Shown here in pieces: positions 50,539 through 59,434 of a DNA stretch of 64,000 bases. The translations under genes and the position numbers were made by a program. Numbering within the stretch: position 1 is the first letter of the stretch; each line of letters starts with the position of its first letter. Source of the stretch: Microbacterium sp. zg-Y625 (lineage in GTDB: Bacteria; Actinomycetota; Actinomycetes; Actinomycetales; Microbacteriaceae); the NCBI RefSeq assembly GCF_030246925.1, contig NZ_CP126740.1, positions 620,001-684,000 of the forward strand, read 5' to 3'. Below the pieces are notes generated by a model. The model saw nothing but the letters and a program-made list of their open reading frames with translations, searched no databases and was not told the DNA's origin.

Positions 50539-50754
50539 TTACCTTCGACCGTACTTCTTGTGCACGGCCTGTCGGCTCACGCCGAGGGCGCCGGCGATCG
50601 CCTGCCAGGAGAAGCCCAGGTTGCGGGCGCGGCGCACCTGCGTCTCCTCCGCGCGGGAGAGCTCCCGACGCACTTCGGCCAGTCGGTGCAGCTCCGCGAT
50701 GGGCTCCCGCTCGCCGGGCGTGCCCACCAGAGTGCGGATGTCATCTGAGCTCAT
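50539..50754 (-). CDS. Small helix-turn-helix regulator upstream of ABC exporter
   Basis: The 71-residue protein is almost all helix and ends in a sigma-region-4-like HTH: RRARNLGFSWQAIAGALGVSRQAVHKKYGRR. There is no ligand domain. ATG 50754 follows GGAGGCGCG; an in-frame upstream codon at 50793 would fall inside the operator. Small HTH proteins of this type precede exporter or Clp genes in related organisms. It is the obvious candidate to bind the TGTCAA-N6-TTGACG sites directly upstream. Confidence 0.8.
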   Translation of the reverse strand: MSSDDIRTLVGTPGEREPIAELHRLAEVRRELSRAEETQVRRARNLGFSWQAIAGALGVSRQAVHKKYGRR

Positions 50755-50772
50755 CGCGCCTCCTTCTCCATG

Positions 50773-50827
50773 TGTCAACCGTAATTGACGCATGCGCGCG
50801 ATGTCAATGCAGGTTGACGCGTGTCAG
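50773..50827. promoter_or_regulatory. Two TGTCAA-N6-TTGACG operators between divergent ABC transporter operons
   Basis: Copies at 50773-50790 and 50802-50819 have the same 6-base spacer and start 29 bp apart; a half-site TGTCAG follows at 50822-50827. On the minus strand TTGACA (50807-50802) with a 17-base spacer could be the -35 of the HTH-exporter operon, so a bound protein would occlude it. Confidence 0.7.
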
Positions 50828-50855
50828 GAGAGAGCCCGGTGTCGGGCGCCGGCGC

Positions 50856-50861
50856 TACTGT
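50856..50861 (+). promoter_or_regulatory. -10 element of a leaderless ABC-2 operon promoter
   Basis: TACTGT, six bases, GTG 50868. It decides the start of the ATPase gene and lies 29 bp after the operator region. Confidence 0.45.
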
Positions 50862-50867
50862 GGTGCG

Positions 50868-51809
50868 GTGCCAGAACCGGTCATCTCCGCCCACAACCTC
50901 GTCAAGGCCTACCGCACGAAGGGCAAGCCGGATTTCCTCGCCGTAGACGATCTGTCGTTCGAGGTCGCGCCGGGGGAGTCCTTCGGCCTGCTCGGACCCA
51001 ACGGGGCGGGCAAGTCCACGACGATGAAGATGATCGGCGCGGTGTCCACGCGCACCGCCGGCGACCTGCAGATCCTGGGCCTCGATCCCGACCGGTACGG
51101 ACCCGAGATCCGCTCGCGCCTGGGGGTGGTGCCCCAGCAGGACAACCTCGACGGTGAGCTGAACGCCCGCGAGAACCTCTACATCTACGGCCGCTACTTC
51201 GGGCTCCCGGGCAAGGTCTGCGCGCAGAAGGCCGATGAGCTGCTCGCCTTCGCCCAGCTGCAGGACAAGGCCAAGAGCAAGGTCGACCAGCTCTCCGGCG
51301 GCATGAAGCGCCGGCTCACCATCGCCCGCGGCCTCATCAACGACCCCCGCATCCTGCTGCTGGACGAGCCGACGACGGGCCTGGACCCGCAGGCCCGTCA
51401 CGTGCTGTGGGACCGCCTCTTCCGGCTGAAGGAGCGCGGCACCACGCTCGTGCTCACCACGCACTACATGGACGAGGCCGAGCAGCTGTGCGATCGGCTC
51501 GTCGTGGTCGACAACGGCCGCATCATGGCCGAGGGGACGCCGGCCTCGCTCATCCGCGAGCATTCCAGCCGCGAGGTGCTGGAGCTTCGCTTCGGTTCCA
51601 GCCGCAACGAGCAGGTGGCCGTGCAGCTGCAGGGCATCGGCGAACGCACCGAAGTGCTGCCCGACCGCATCCTCATCTATGCACACGACGGCGAAGAGGC
51701 GCTGGAGCGGGTCACAGCCACCGGCCTCGAGCCGCTCACGAGCCTCGTGCGCCGCTCGTCGCTGGAGGACGTGTTCCTGCGCCTCACGGGAAGGTCGCTG
51801 ATCGAATGA
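50868..51809 (+). CDS. ABC-2 exporter ATPase (DrrA/NodI-like)
   Basis: The 313-residue ATPase has Walker A GPNGAGKST, Q-loop VVPQQDNLD, signature LSGGMKRRL, Walker B LLLDEPTTGLD and switch His in LTTHYMDEAEQL, then a ~70-residue C-terminal extension typical of DrrA/NodI proteins. It powers the two permeases encoded next. GTG 50868 begins the family N-terminus. The ATGA overlap at its end couples it to the first permease. Confidence 0.9.
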   Translation: MPEPVISAHNLVKAYRTKGKPDFLAVDDLSFEVAPGESFGLLGPNGAGKSTTMKMIGAVSTRTAGDLQILGLDPDRYGPEIRSRLGVVPQQDNLDGELNARENLYIYGRYFGLPGKVCAQKADELLAFAQLQDKAKSKVDQLSGGMKRRLTIARGLINDPRILLLDEPTTGLDPQARHVLWDRLFRLKERGTTLVLTTHYMDEAEQLCDRLVVVDNGRIMAEGTPASLIREHSSREVLELRFGSSRNEQVAVQLQGIGERTEVLPDRILIYAHDGEEALERVTATGLEPLTSLVRRSSLEDVFLRLTGRSLIE

Positions 51810-52687
51810 GCGCGGCGGAGGACAGCCGGGCCGGGGCGTCCGCCACAGCGGTGCCCCCGACTCTCGACGAGCTGCGCGACGAGGCGATGGCCTGGGGGCG
51901 CAAGCCGCGGCGCTTCGGCGGCTGGTACGTCACCGAGCACATGGTGCGCGCCATGCGCGCCTACGGCTGGACGATCGTCATCGGCGCCCTCGGTCAGCCG
52001 GTGCTCTACCTCCTGGGCATGGCGGTGGGGCTCGCCGCCCTCATCGACGCGCCCATCATCGACCGCGGGCAGCAGGTCGACTATCTCGTCTTCGTCGCCC
52101 CGGCACTGCTGATGACGGCGGCGATCGCGGTGGCATCCGAGGAGTTCACCTACCCCGTGATGGCGGGCTTCAAATGGCGCCGGTACTTCTTCGGGTTCAG
52201 CGCGTCGCCGATCGCCTCAGCGCAGATCGCGGGGGGAGTCGTCGCCGGGGCCGCCGCCCGCATGGTGGTGACGGTCGTGCTGTACTACCTGTTCCTCTGG
52301 CTCTTCGGCGCCGTGCCCGACCCGGCGACCGGCTGGCTCTCGATCTTCGCCGGATTGGCCGCCGGGCTCGCCTTCGGCATCCCGGTCATGGCGTACGCCG
52401 CCTCCATCGAAGACGACAAGGGCCAGTTCGCGCTCGTGCAGCGCTTCATCTTCATGCCGATGTTCCTCTTCTCGGGGACGTTCTATCCGCTCAGCGAGCT
52501 GCCGGGCTGGCTGCAGTGGATCGGCTGGATCTCGCCGCTCTGGCACGCCACCGAGCTCGGCCGCGCGGCGACCTACGGTGACGGCATGCCGCCGATGATC
52601 GGGGTGCACATCGCCTACCTGCTCGCGCTGGCGGCGGGGGGCTGGTTCCTCGGCAGGCACTACTTCGAGCGGAGGCTGGCGCGGTGA
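51806..52687 (+). CDS. ABC-2 type permease, first subunit
   Basis: The 293-residue protein has a polar ~50-residue N-terminus and six hydrophobic segments of the ABC-2/NodJ type, with PMFLFSGTFYPLSELPGWLQWIGWISPLWHATELGR, the hallmark loop before the last helix. It overlaps both neighbours by four bases and would pair with the following permease and the ATPase. Confidence 0.88.
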   Translation: MSAAEDSRAGASATAVPPTLDELRDEAMAWGRKPRRFGGWYVTEHMVRAMRAYGWTIVIGALGQPVLYLLGMAVGLAALIDAPIIDRGQQVDYLVFVAPALLMTAAIAVASEEFTYPVMAGFKWRRYFFGFSASPIASAQIAGGVVAGAAARMVVTVVLYYLFLWLFGAVPDPATGWLSIFAGLAAGLAFGIPVMAYAASIEDDKGQFALVQRFIFMPMFLFSGTFYPLSELPGWLQWIGWISPLWHATELGRAATYGDGMPPMIGVHIAYLLALAAGGWFLGRHYFERRLAR

Positions 52688-53538
52688 GCGTGCGCGACAC
52701 CGGCGGAACCGGAATCACTGCCGGGACGATGGTGGATGTCACGCCGCGCCGCGGCGGCGTGCGGGCCCTGTGGGCGGGCAACCCGTGGGCCGTCGTGCAG
52801 CGGGGGCTCCTCGCCGCGCGGTCGTCGAGCTGGATCGTCGTGCTCTCGGGGTTCTTCGAGCCGGTCTTCTACCTCGCCTCGATGGGTATCGGCCTCGGCT
52901 CCCTCATCGGTGACGTGCAGACCAGCGGCGGCGTCGACGTGCCCTACGCCGCCTTCATCGCCCCGGCCCTCCTGGCGGTCTCGGCAATGAACGGCGCGGT
53001 GTACGACTCCACCTGGAACGTCTTCTTCAAGCTCAACTACGGCAAGCTCTACGAGGGCATGCTGTCGACGTCGCTCGGACCGCTCGATGTGGCGCTGGGG
53101 GAGATGCTCTACGCACTTCTGCGCGGACTCCTCTACGCCACCGGGTTCCTCATCATCATGCAGATCCTCGGGCTGAACCTCGCCCCGACGGCGATCCTCG
53201 CGATCCCGGCGGTGCTGCTGATCGCGTTCGGCTTCGCCAGCCTCGGCATGGCGGTCACCAGCTACATGAAGACCTTCCAGCACATGGACTGGATCAACTT
53301 CGTGCTGCTGCCGATGTTCCTCTTCTCCTCGACGCTGTACCCGATCACGGTGTACCCCGAGGTCGTGCAGTGGATCGTGAAGGCCTTCCCGCTGTGGCAT
53401 GGTGTCGAGCTGATCCGCGGGTTCACCACCGGGGTCATGAGCCCCGACATGGGATGGCACATCCTCTACTACGTCGTCATGATCGCCGTCGGGCTGGTGT
53501 TCACCACCAAGCGGATGCGGGCCCTGTTCCTGGACTGA
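52684..53538 (+). CDS. ABC-2 type permease, second subunit
   Basis: The 284-residue paralogue of the preceding gene has six hydrophobic segments and the corresponding loop LPMFLFSSTLYPITVYPEVVQWIVKAFPLWHGVELIRG. GTG start inside the stop of the previous gene (GTGA). Two different permeases with one ATPase suggest a heteromeric exporter. Substrate unknown. Confidence 0.88.
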   Translation: MSVRDTGGTGITAGTMVDVTPRRGGVRALWAGNPWAVVQRGLLAARSSSWIVVLSGFFEPVFYLASMGIGLGSLIGDVQTSGGVDVPYAAFIAPALLAVSAMNGAVYDSTWNVFFKLNYGKLYEGMLSTSLGPLDVALGEMLYALLRGLLYATGFLIIMQILGLNLAPTAILAIPAVLLIAFGFASLGMAVTSYMKTFQHMDWINFVLLPMFLFSSTLYPITVYPEVVQWIVKAFPLWHGVELIRGFTTGVMSPDMGWHILYYVVMIAVGLVFTTKRMRALFLD

Positions 53539-53558
53539 CATCCGATCGCACGCCCGAG

Positions 53559-53600
53559 ACGGCGGATGCCGCGGAGCCTCGGCCCCGCGGCATCCGCCGT
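53559..53600. terminator. Bidirectional terminator hairpin
   Basis: A perfect 16-bp stem (53559-53574 with 53585-53600) and a 10-base loop, in the gap between the convergent second permease and MHS transporter genes. There is no T-run. Each arm carries the GGATGCC/GGCATCC heptamer. Confidence 0.75.
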
Positions 53601-53613
53601 GCTGTCGGTCGCG

Positions 53614-55059
53614 TCAGAGCGACCCGGTGGCTCCGAGGCCGATGTTCGTCTCGTACTCGACGTCCTTGGTCTCCTTCGAGAGAACCAGGGCGATGAAGGT
53701 GAGCACCGCGGACCCGGTGAGGTACACGCCCACCAGCCACGGCTGGCCGTCGGCGGCGGCCCACAGTGCCACGGCCACCAGCGGGGCCAGAGCTGCACCC
53801 AGGATCGACGACACGTTGTACGAGATCGCCGACCCGGTGTAGCGCACGTTCGTCGGGAAGAGCTCGGGCAGCACCGCACCCATCGGCCCGAACGTCACAC
53901 CCATGAGCATGAAGCCGAGGATGAGGAAGGCCTGCGTGAGAGCGCCGGTGAACTTCGGGTCGGCGTGCGGCAGCAGGAAGACGTTGAACAGCAGGCCGAA
54001 CACCGCGATCGCGGCGGTGACCCACAGCAGGAGCTTGCGGCGTCCGATGCTGTCGGCGACGGGCCCCGAGAGCAGCGTGAAGATGCCGAAGAAGACCACG
54101 CCGATGATCTGCATGATGACGAAATCGGTGTAACCGAACCCGAGGCCGGGGACGTATGCCGCGGCGTCGAAGGCCTGGCCGGCGTCGAGGGCGGCCTGCT
54201 CGGCGGCCTCGAGCCCCGGCTTGGTGCCGTACGACAGGGTGAAGCTCGTCATCAGGTAGAAGAGCACGTAGGTGGCCAGCATGATGAACGTGCCGAGGAT
54301 GAGCGGACGCCAGTGGCGGCGGACGACCTCGCCCAGCGGGAACTTGTGGATCGCGCCGGTCTTCTCCGCCTTGGCGAAGGTCTCGGACTCGACGAGCTTC
54401 AGTCGCACCCACAGTCCCACGATGACCATGACTGCGGAGAACAGGAACGGCACGCGCCAGCCCCACTCCAGGAACTCCGCGGAGCGCTGCGCGGGGCCGT
54501 CGGGGTGAGGCAGCGCGAAGTTGATGACCAGGAAGATGCCGTTGGCGATGATGAACCCGATGGGGGCGCCCAACTGCGGGAAGGTGCCGTACCAGGCGCG
54601 CTTTCCCTTCGGGGCGTTCTCGGTGGCCACGAGCGCGGCGCCCGACCACTCGCCGCCGAGGGCGAAGCCCTGCGCGAGCCGCATGAGCAGCAGCAGGAGC
54701 GCCGCCCACCAGCCGATGTCGTTGTACGTCGGCAGCAGGCCGATGAGGAAGGTGGCGATGCCCATCGTCAGCAGCGACCCGACGAGGGTCGCCTTGCGGC
54801 CGAAGCGGTCGCCGAAGTGGCCGAAGATCACCGCGCCGATGGGGCGGGCGACCATCGCGGCACCGAACACCGCGAACGACGACAACAGGGCCGTCGTCTC
54901 GTCGCCGGTGGGGAAGAAGAGGATGGGGAAGACCAGGACGGCGGCGGTCGCGTAGACGTAGAAGTCGTAGAACTCGATCGTCGTGCCGACAAGGCTCGCG
55001 GTGATGACACGCGAGCGGGGGTTGGCGGGAGCGGTGGATGCCGCGGGTGCTGAGGACAT
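53614..55059 (-). CDS. MHS-family MFS transporter
   Basis: The 481-residue protein has 12 hydrophobic segments and metabolite:H+ symporter signatures: GTTIEFYDFYVYATAAVLVFP, GHFGDRFGRKATL and RLAQGFALGGEWSGAALVATENAP. It is a second MHS member besides the one in the hpa cluster, with an acidic insertion between helices 7 and 8. Organic acid or osmolyte symport is usual. No Shine-Dalgarno sequence is visible before the ATG. The 187 bp upstream hold only the terminator of the next gene. Confidence 0.86.
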   Translation of the reverse strand: MSSAPAASTAPANPRSRVITASLVGTTIEFYDFYVYATAAVLVFPILFFPTGDETTALLSSFAVFGAAMVARPIGAVIFGHFGDRFGRKATLVGSLLTMGIATFLIGLLPTYNDIGWWAALLLLLMRLAQGFALGGEWSGAALVATENAPKGKRAWYGTFPQLGAPIGFIIANGIFLVINFALPHPDGPAQRSAEFLEWGWRVPFLFSAVMVIVGLWVRLKLVESETFAKAEKTGAIHKFPLGEVVRRHWRPLILGTFIMLATYVLFYLMTSFTLSYGTKPGLEAAEQAALDAGQAFDAAAYVPGLGFGYTDFVIMQIIGVVFFGIFTLLSGPVADSIGRRKLLLWVTAAIAVFGLLFNVFLLPHADPKFTGALTQAFLILGFMLMGVTFGPMGAVLPELFPTNVRYTGSAISYNVSSILGAALAPLVAVALWAAADGQPWLVGVYLTGSAVLTFIALVLSKETKDVEYETNIGLGATGSL

Positions 55060-55210
55060 GGAGGAGGAAGCCTGTCGACAAGTGGTGGTCCCGCCCGGGT
55101 GGGACGGTCCGGTGGCAGGCGTCCGGAGCGGGGTGGTGCGGCGGGCGTCTCAGCGCTGAATCACCGGGTGTGCGCCCGCGTTGTCGCGGCCGCACGGTGG
55201 TCCATCCTAA

Positions 55211-55240
55211 GCCGCTGCCGGGCGCGCGCCCGGCAGCGGC
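55211..55240. terminator. 30-bp perfect palindrome, terminator
   Basis: Two 15-base halves, each the exact complement of the other (GCCGCTGCCGGGCGC and reverse), six bases past the stop of the small membrane gene. With no loop it forms a hairpin of about 13 bp in RNA. Confidence 0.7.
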
Positions 55241-55246
55241 GCGGGA

Positions 55247-55600
55247 TCAGCGCCAGATGACGGCGATCCCGGCGTTGAGCAGCGTCAGCACGCCGACGGA
55301 CCAGAACATGGCCGAGGGTACGGCGCCCGTCTTGCGCTGGCGGCCGGTGCCGATGCCCAGGAGCGCGCCGATGACCAGCAGCACGCCGAGCTTGACGCCG
55401 AGCTTGACGTAGTTGAGGTCGTACTCGATGCCCCAGGGGGCGGCGAGGGCGAGGCCGGCGACCGCGGCGATGGTCATGCCGATCGTCATGAGCCGCGTGA
55501 AGCGGCGACGGCCGCCGAAGGCCTCGACGGCCCAGGCGCCGAAGAGCACGGCGAACCCGGTCAGGTGGATGAAGACGACGACGTGACGCAGGATTTCCAT
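55247..55600 (-). CDS. Small four-helix membrane protein
   Basis: The 117-residue protein has hydrophobic segments near 5-25, 38-58, 65-82 and 98-115, and a basic loop GTGRQRKTG. No enzymatic motif is seen; conserved His residues in HVVVFIHLTGF resemble those of small haem-type membrane proteins, without proof. It has its own leaderless promoter and terminator and lies downstream of ribH. Confidence 0.75.
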   Translation of the reverse strand: MEILRHVVVFIHLTGFAVLFGAWAVEAFGGRRRFTRLMTIGMTIAAVAGLALAAPWGIEYDLNYVKLGVKLGVLLVIGALLGIGTGRQRKTGAVPSAMFWSVGVLTLLNAGIAVIWR

Positions 55601-55606
55601 GCCGCC

Positions 55607-55612
55607 AGTCTA
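55607..55612 (-). promoter_or_regulatory. -10 element of a leaderless promoter for the small membrane gene
   Basis: Minus-strand TAGACT, six bases, ATG 55600. Confidence 0.5.
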
Positions 55613-55644
55613 GCCGCCACCTTCAGCGTTCCTGATGGTCGCGA

Positions 55645-56121
55645 TCAGCCCCGCAGGTCGCGGAGCACGATCGCGGTGCGCATCGCGGCATCCGCCGCCT
55701 CGGCGCCCTTGTCCTCCTTCGAGCCCTCCAGGCCCGCACGGTCCAGGCCCTGCTGCTCGTCGTCGAGCGTGAGCACGCCGAATCCGACCGGCTTGCCGGT
55801 GTCCAGCGCCACCCGCGTGAGGCCGTCGGTGGCGGCGGAGGAGACGTAGTCGAAGTGCGGGGTGCCGCCGCGGATGATGACGCCGAGTGCGACGACCGCG
55901 TCGGCGCCGGACTCGAGCGCCGCCTTCGAGACGAGGGGCAGCTCGAACGATCCGGGCACCCGCACCAGCGACCAGGTCGCCCGCGCCGCATCCAGAGCGC
56001 GCTGCGCTCCCGCGATCAGGCCGTCGGTGATGACGTCGTGCCAGGTGCCGGCGACGACGACGACCCGCAGGCCCGTGCCATCGACCGGGGCGTGCTGCTG
56101 GGGGGATCCGGTGCCGCTCAT
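55645..56121 (-). CDS. ribH: 6,7-dimethyl-8-ribityllumazine synthase
   Basis: The 158-residue enzyme condenses the ribityl pyrimidine with dihydroxybutanone phosphate. Family motifs: [56 protein letters not shown] with the catalytic His, and [20 protein letters not shown] overlaps the ribBA stop by four bases. Last gene of the riboflavin operon. Confidence 0.95.
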   Translation of the reverse strand: MSGTGSPQQHAPVDGTGLRVVVVAGTWHDVITDGLIAGAQRALDAARATWSLVRVPGSFELPLVSKAALESGADAVVALGVIIRGGTPHFDYVSSAATDGLTRVALDTGKPVGFGVLTLDDEQQGLDRAGLEGSKEDKGAEAADAAMRTAIVLRDLRG

Positions 56122-57392
56122 GCGCGGGCCTCCTTGCTCTGCGCCAGGGCGCTGTCGAGGTCGTCGCTCGCGATGATGTGGCCCATGCGGTCGGCCTTCG
56201 TCGCCAGGTACTGGTGGTTGTTGGGGCCGACGCCCACGAGGAGAGGAACCTGCTCGGCGACGTCGAGGCCGAGGGCGCGCAGCTGGTCGACCTTGTCGAC
56301 GTTGTTCGTCAGGAGCCGCACCTTGTCGACGCCGAGGTCGGAGAGGATGCCGGCGGCGGCGGCGTAATCGCGCGCATCGGCGGGAAGACCGAGGGCGAGG
56401 TTCGCGTCGACCGTGTCCAGGCCGTTCTCCTGCAGGCTGTAGGCGCGCAGCTTGTTGATCAGCCCGATGCCTCGGCCCTCGTGGCCACGCATGTAGATCA
56501 CGACGCCGCCGTCCTGCTCGATCGCGTCGAGGGCGGCGTCGAGCTGCGGCCCGCACTCGCACTTCAGTGACCCGAAGGCCTCACCGGTCAGGCACTCGGA
56601 GTGCACGCGCACCAGGGGAGCGTCGTCGGTGAGGTCGCCGGAGACGATGGCCAGGTGATCGGTGCCGGTCACGCGGTCCTTGTAGGCCAGCACCCGGAAG
56701 ACGCCGTGCGAGGTGGGGAGCTTGGTCTCCGCGCGCAGGCTCACCCGGCGCCGGTGCGGCACGTTCGCGGGCGAGACGACAGGCTCGTGCTCGTCGAGGT
56801 AGGCCACGAGCTGCTCGATCGTGATGACGTGCAGGCCGTCGCGCTCGCCGAGCTCCAGCAGGCCGGGGAGGCGCATCATCGACCCGTCCTCGGCGACGAG
56901 CTCGCAGATCGCGGCCACCGGCTCGAGGCCGGCCAGGCGCATGAGCTCCACCGAGGCCTCGGTGTGGCCGCCGCGCTCGCGCACCCCGCCGTCCACCGCC
57001 CGCAGCGGCAGGATGTGGCCGGGGCGGATCACGCTCGCCGGCGTGGCATCCGGATCGGCGAGCACGTTGAGGGTGTGCGAACGGTCGCCCGCGCTGATGC
57101 CGGTGGTGACGCGATCGGCGGCATCCACGCTGACCGTGTACGCGGTGCCTCGGGCGTCCTCGTTGACCTCGACCATCGGTGGGAGATCCAGCCGGTCGGC
57201 CCACTCTGCGGGCATGGGTGCGCAGATGAATCCGCTGGAGTGGCGCACGGTCCAGGCGATCCATTCGGGTGTCGCCAGCTGGGCCGACAGGACGACGTCG
57301 CCCTCGTTCTCGCGGTTCTCGTCGTCGGCGACGATGACCGGGCGCCCGGCGCGCAGGGCCGCGAGGGCCTCGGGAATGGTGGAAAGGCTCAT
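56118..57392 (-). CDS. ribBA: Bifunctional DHBP synthase / GTP cyclohydrolase II
   Basis: The 424-residue protein supplies both precursors of lumazine. The N-terminal DHBP synthase domain (~1-200) has [16 protein letters not shown] and [15 protein letters not shown]. The C-terminal GTP cyclohydrolase II (~210-415) has the zinc cysteines in [21 protein letters not shown] and the catalytic region [18 protein letters not shown]. Coupled to ribE and ribH by ATGA overlaps. Confidence 0.96.
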   Translation of the reverse strand: MSLSTIPEALAALRAGRPVIVADDENRENEGDVVLSAQLATPEWIAWTVRHSSGFICAPMPAEWADRLDLPPMVEVNEDARGTAYTVSVDAADRVTTGISAGDRSHTLNVLADPDATPASVIRPGHILPLRAVDGGVRERGGHTEASVELMRLAGLEPVAAICELVAEDGSMMRLPGLLELGERDGLHVITIEQLVAYLDEHEPVVSPANVPHRRRVSLRAETKLPTSHGVFRVLAYKDRVTGTDHLAIVSGDLTDDAPLVRVHSECLTGEAFGSLKCECGPQLDAALDAIEQDGGVVIYMRGHEGRGIGLINKLRAYSLQENGLDTVDANLALGLPADARDYAAAAGILSDLGVDKVRLLTNNVDKVDQLRALGLDVAEQVPLLVGVGPNNHQYLATKADRMGHIIASDDLDSALAQSKEARA

Positions 57393-58033
57393 CGGGAGCC
57401 TCCTTCGTTCGGGACCGCGGGGGCGGTCGGGGGGAATGCGAGCAGGCGCTGCACGTGGCGCGCGAGGATGTCGGTCTCGAGGTTGACGCGGTGACCCGGG
57501 GTGAGGGCGCCGAGCGTCGTGGCGGTGAGCGTCTCGGGGATGAGTGATACCTCGAACCACGCGGGCTCGGCACCGGCAGGGCTGACCGCGCTGACGGTGA
57601 GCGACACGCCGTCTACGGCGATGGAGCCCTTGTCGACCACGAGCGGGGCGTGCGCGGGGTCGAGCGAGATGCGCAGCACCCGCCACTGGTCGCCCGGACG
57701 CACCTCGAGCACCTCCCCGGTGCCGTCGATGTGCCCCTGCACGATGTGCCCGCCCAGGCGGCCGTGCGCGGCCATGGCACGCTCGACGTTCACGCTCCTG
57801 CCGGCGGCCACCTCGCCGAGGGTCGACATGTCGAGGGTCTGCTTCATGACGTCGGCGGTGAATGCGTCGCCCTGCTGGTCGACGACGGTGAGGCACACTC
57901 CGCTGATGGAGATCGAGTCGCCATGCCCGGCATCCGACACCGCCAGCGGTGCGCGCACCGTCAGGCGCACGCCATCGCCCGAGGGTGCGACGGCCGTGAT
58001 CTCGCCCAGTTCCTCCACGATTCCGGTGAACAT
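57389..58033 (-). CDS. ribE: Riboflavin synthase, alpha chain
   Basis: The 214-residue protein begins with MFTGIVEELGEI and contains the two lumazine-binding beta-barrel repeats (GVCLTVVDQQGDAFTADVM and DGVSLTVSAVSP). It dismutates two lumazines to riboflavin. It overlaps ribD by one base (TGATG) and ribBA by four. Confidence 0.95.
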   Translation of the reverse strand: MFTGIVEELGEITAVAPSGDGVRLTVRAPLAVSDAGHGDSISISGVCLTVVDQQGDAFTADVMKQTLDMSTLGEVAAGRSVNVERAMAAHGRLGGHIVQGHIDGTGEVLEVRPGDQWRVLRISLDPAHAPLVVDKGSIAVDGVSLTVSAVSPAGAEPAWFEVSLIPETLTATTLGALTPGHRVNLETDILARHVQRLLAFPPTAPAVPNEGGSR

Positions 58034-59103
58034 CAGCGCGTTCCTTCCTGTTGCTGTTCCCCGGCCCGCCGGGGGGTCGCGACGATCAGCAGATCGTCGC
58101 CGAGTCGTTCGACGGCGGCCACGTCCAGGCGCAGCTGCTCGTCGATGGTGGTCACTCCGGCATCGCCGATCGCCGTGATCGGTCCGCCCAGAAGGGTGGG
58201 GGCGACGTATGCGAGCACCTCATCGGCGAGCCCCGCACGCAGGAAGGCGCTGGCGAGGGTCGGGCCGCCCTCGACGAACACCCGCTGCACGCCCCGGTCG
58301 CGCAGCTGCGCCAGCAGAGACGTCGCCGCGTGGTCGTCCTCGCCGAAGAGCTCGGCGCCTTCGTGCAGCATGAGGGGACGAGGATGCCGGTGCACGCGCG
58401 CGTCGCCGGGAATCGGGCGACGCCCCACGACCACCGGCATGGGCTGCGCGTCGTGCAGTGCGCCATCCGGGCGTCGTGCGGTCAGCGCCGGGTCGTCTGC
58501 GAGCACGGTCCCGGTGCCGACGACGATCGCGTCGGCGGCGGCACGCCGGCGGTGCACGTCCTCCCGGGCGGCGGGCCCGGTGATCCACTGACTGGTGCCG
58601 TCGGCCGCCGCGGCACGCCCGTCCAGGGACTGCGCCCACTTGACGGTCACGTGGGGGCGGCCCAGTCGCTGCACGGTGAGCCACGAGTCCAGCAGCGCGC
58701 GGCCCTCGTCGGCCAGCACTCCTCCGGTGACGTCGACGCCCGCCGCGCGCAGCCGCGCCGCGCCGCCGGACGATGCCCGGCCGGGATCGTCGACGGCGTA
58801 GACGACCCGGGCGACGCCGGCCGCGATGAGCGCCTCGGAGCACGGACCGGTCCGTCCGGTGTGGTTGCAGGGTTCCAGCGTGACCACCGCGGTGGCGCCC
58901 CGCGCCGCATCGGGGCCGAGCCTGCCGAGGGCGTCGACTTCGGCGTGGGCCGTGCCGGCGCCGCGGTGCCAGCCTTCGGCCAGCACCGTGCCGTCGGGGG
59001 AGAGCAGCACGGCACCCACCTGCGGATTGACCCCGCGCGGTCCGTGCAGGGCGAGAGACATCGCGCGGCGCATCGCCTCGCGTTCTCGCTCCGTCGCTTC
59101 CAT
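58033..59103 (-). CDS. ribD: Bifunctional riboflavin deaminase-reductase
   Basis: The 356-residue protein has an N-terminal pyrimidine deaminase with zinc motifs HAEVDAL and EPCNHTGRTGPC, and a C-terminal reductase (~150-345, KWAQSLDGRAAAADGTSQWITG, FVEGGPTLASAFLRAGLADE). It performs two middle steps of riboflavin synthesis. ATG 59103 is the family start. First gene of the operon, 68 bp after the FMN riboswitch. Confidence 0.95.
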   Translation of the reverse strand: MEATEREREAMRRAMSLALHGPRGVNPQVGAVLLSPDGTVLAEGWHRGAGTAHAEVDALGRLGPDAARGATAVVTLEPCNHTGRTGPCSEALIAAGVARVVYAVDDPGRASSGGAARLRAAGVDVTGGVLADEGRALLDSWLTVQRLGRPHVTVKWAQSLDGRAAAADGTSQWITGPAAREDVHRRRAAADAIVVGTGTVLADDPALTARRPDGALHDAQPMPVVVGRRPIPGDARVHRHPRPLMLHEGAELFGEDDHAATSLLAQLRDRGVQRVFVEGGPTLASAFLRAGLADEVLAYVAPTLLGGPITAIGDAGVTTIDEQLRLDVAAVERLGDDLLIVATPRRAGEQQQEGTR

Positions 59104-59171
59104 CCGTGGTCCTCCGGTCAAGACTCCGGGGCAACGGACGGGCCGCCGACGACGCACGGGGCGTCGTTCGT

Positions 59172-59312
59172 GCTTCCTCCCATCCGGACTAGCGACATCT
59201 GTCGCATCACCGTCGGTCCCGGAATCCCACCGGGTCAACCCTTGCCGTCAGGCGCGGGTTCGCGGACTGTCACCGCCGGTTCGGATTCCCACCGACCCCG
59301 GAGCACGTTTCT
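59172..59312 (-). ncRNA. FMN riboswitch (RFN element)
   Basis: On the minus strand the conserved RFN segments are all present in order: GGGGTCGGTGGGAATCC, GAACCGGCGGTGACAGTCC, GGTGGGATTCCGGGACCGAC and AGTCCGGATGGGAGGAAGCA. It lies upstream of ribD. FMN binding would shut down the operon, by termination or by hiding the ribD ribosome site. Confidence 0.95.
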
Positions 59313-59318
59313 GCTCCG

Positions 59319-59324
59319 AGTCTA
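59319..59324 (-). promoter_or_regulatory. -10 element of the rib operon promoter
   Basis: Minus-strand TAGACT, placed so the transcript starts at the first base of the FMN aptamer. The -35 region is weak. Confidence 0.5.
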
Positions 59325-59434
59325 GTCAACGCGGCGCCACCCTGTTCATTCCCCGTCAGGGCGCCCGTGGCGACCGCTCGACCCGCCGAAACGTGCGAGG
59401 GTGGGAGGCGCGCACACGAAGGAGAGACGCACGG

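Noticed and set aside
58826..59434. Longer N-terminal form of GlpD
   Set aside because: The extra ~200 residues would be antisense to ribD and the FMN riboswitch. GlpD begins properly at 59435 after GGAGAG.
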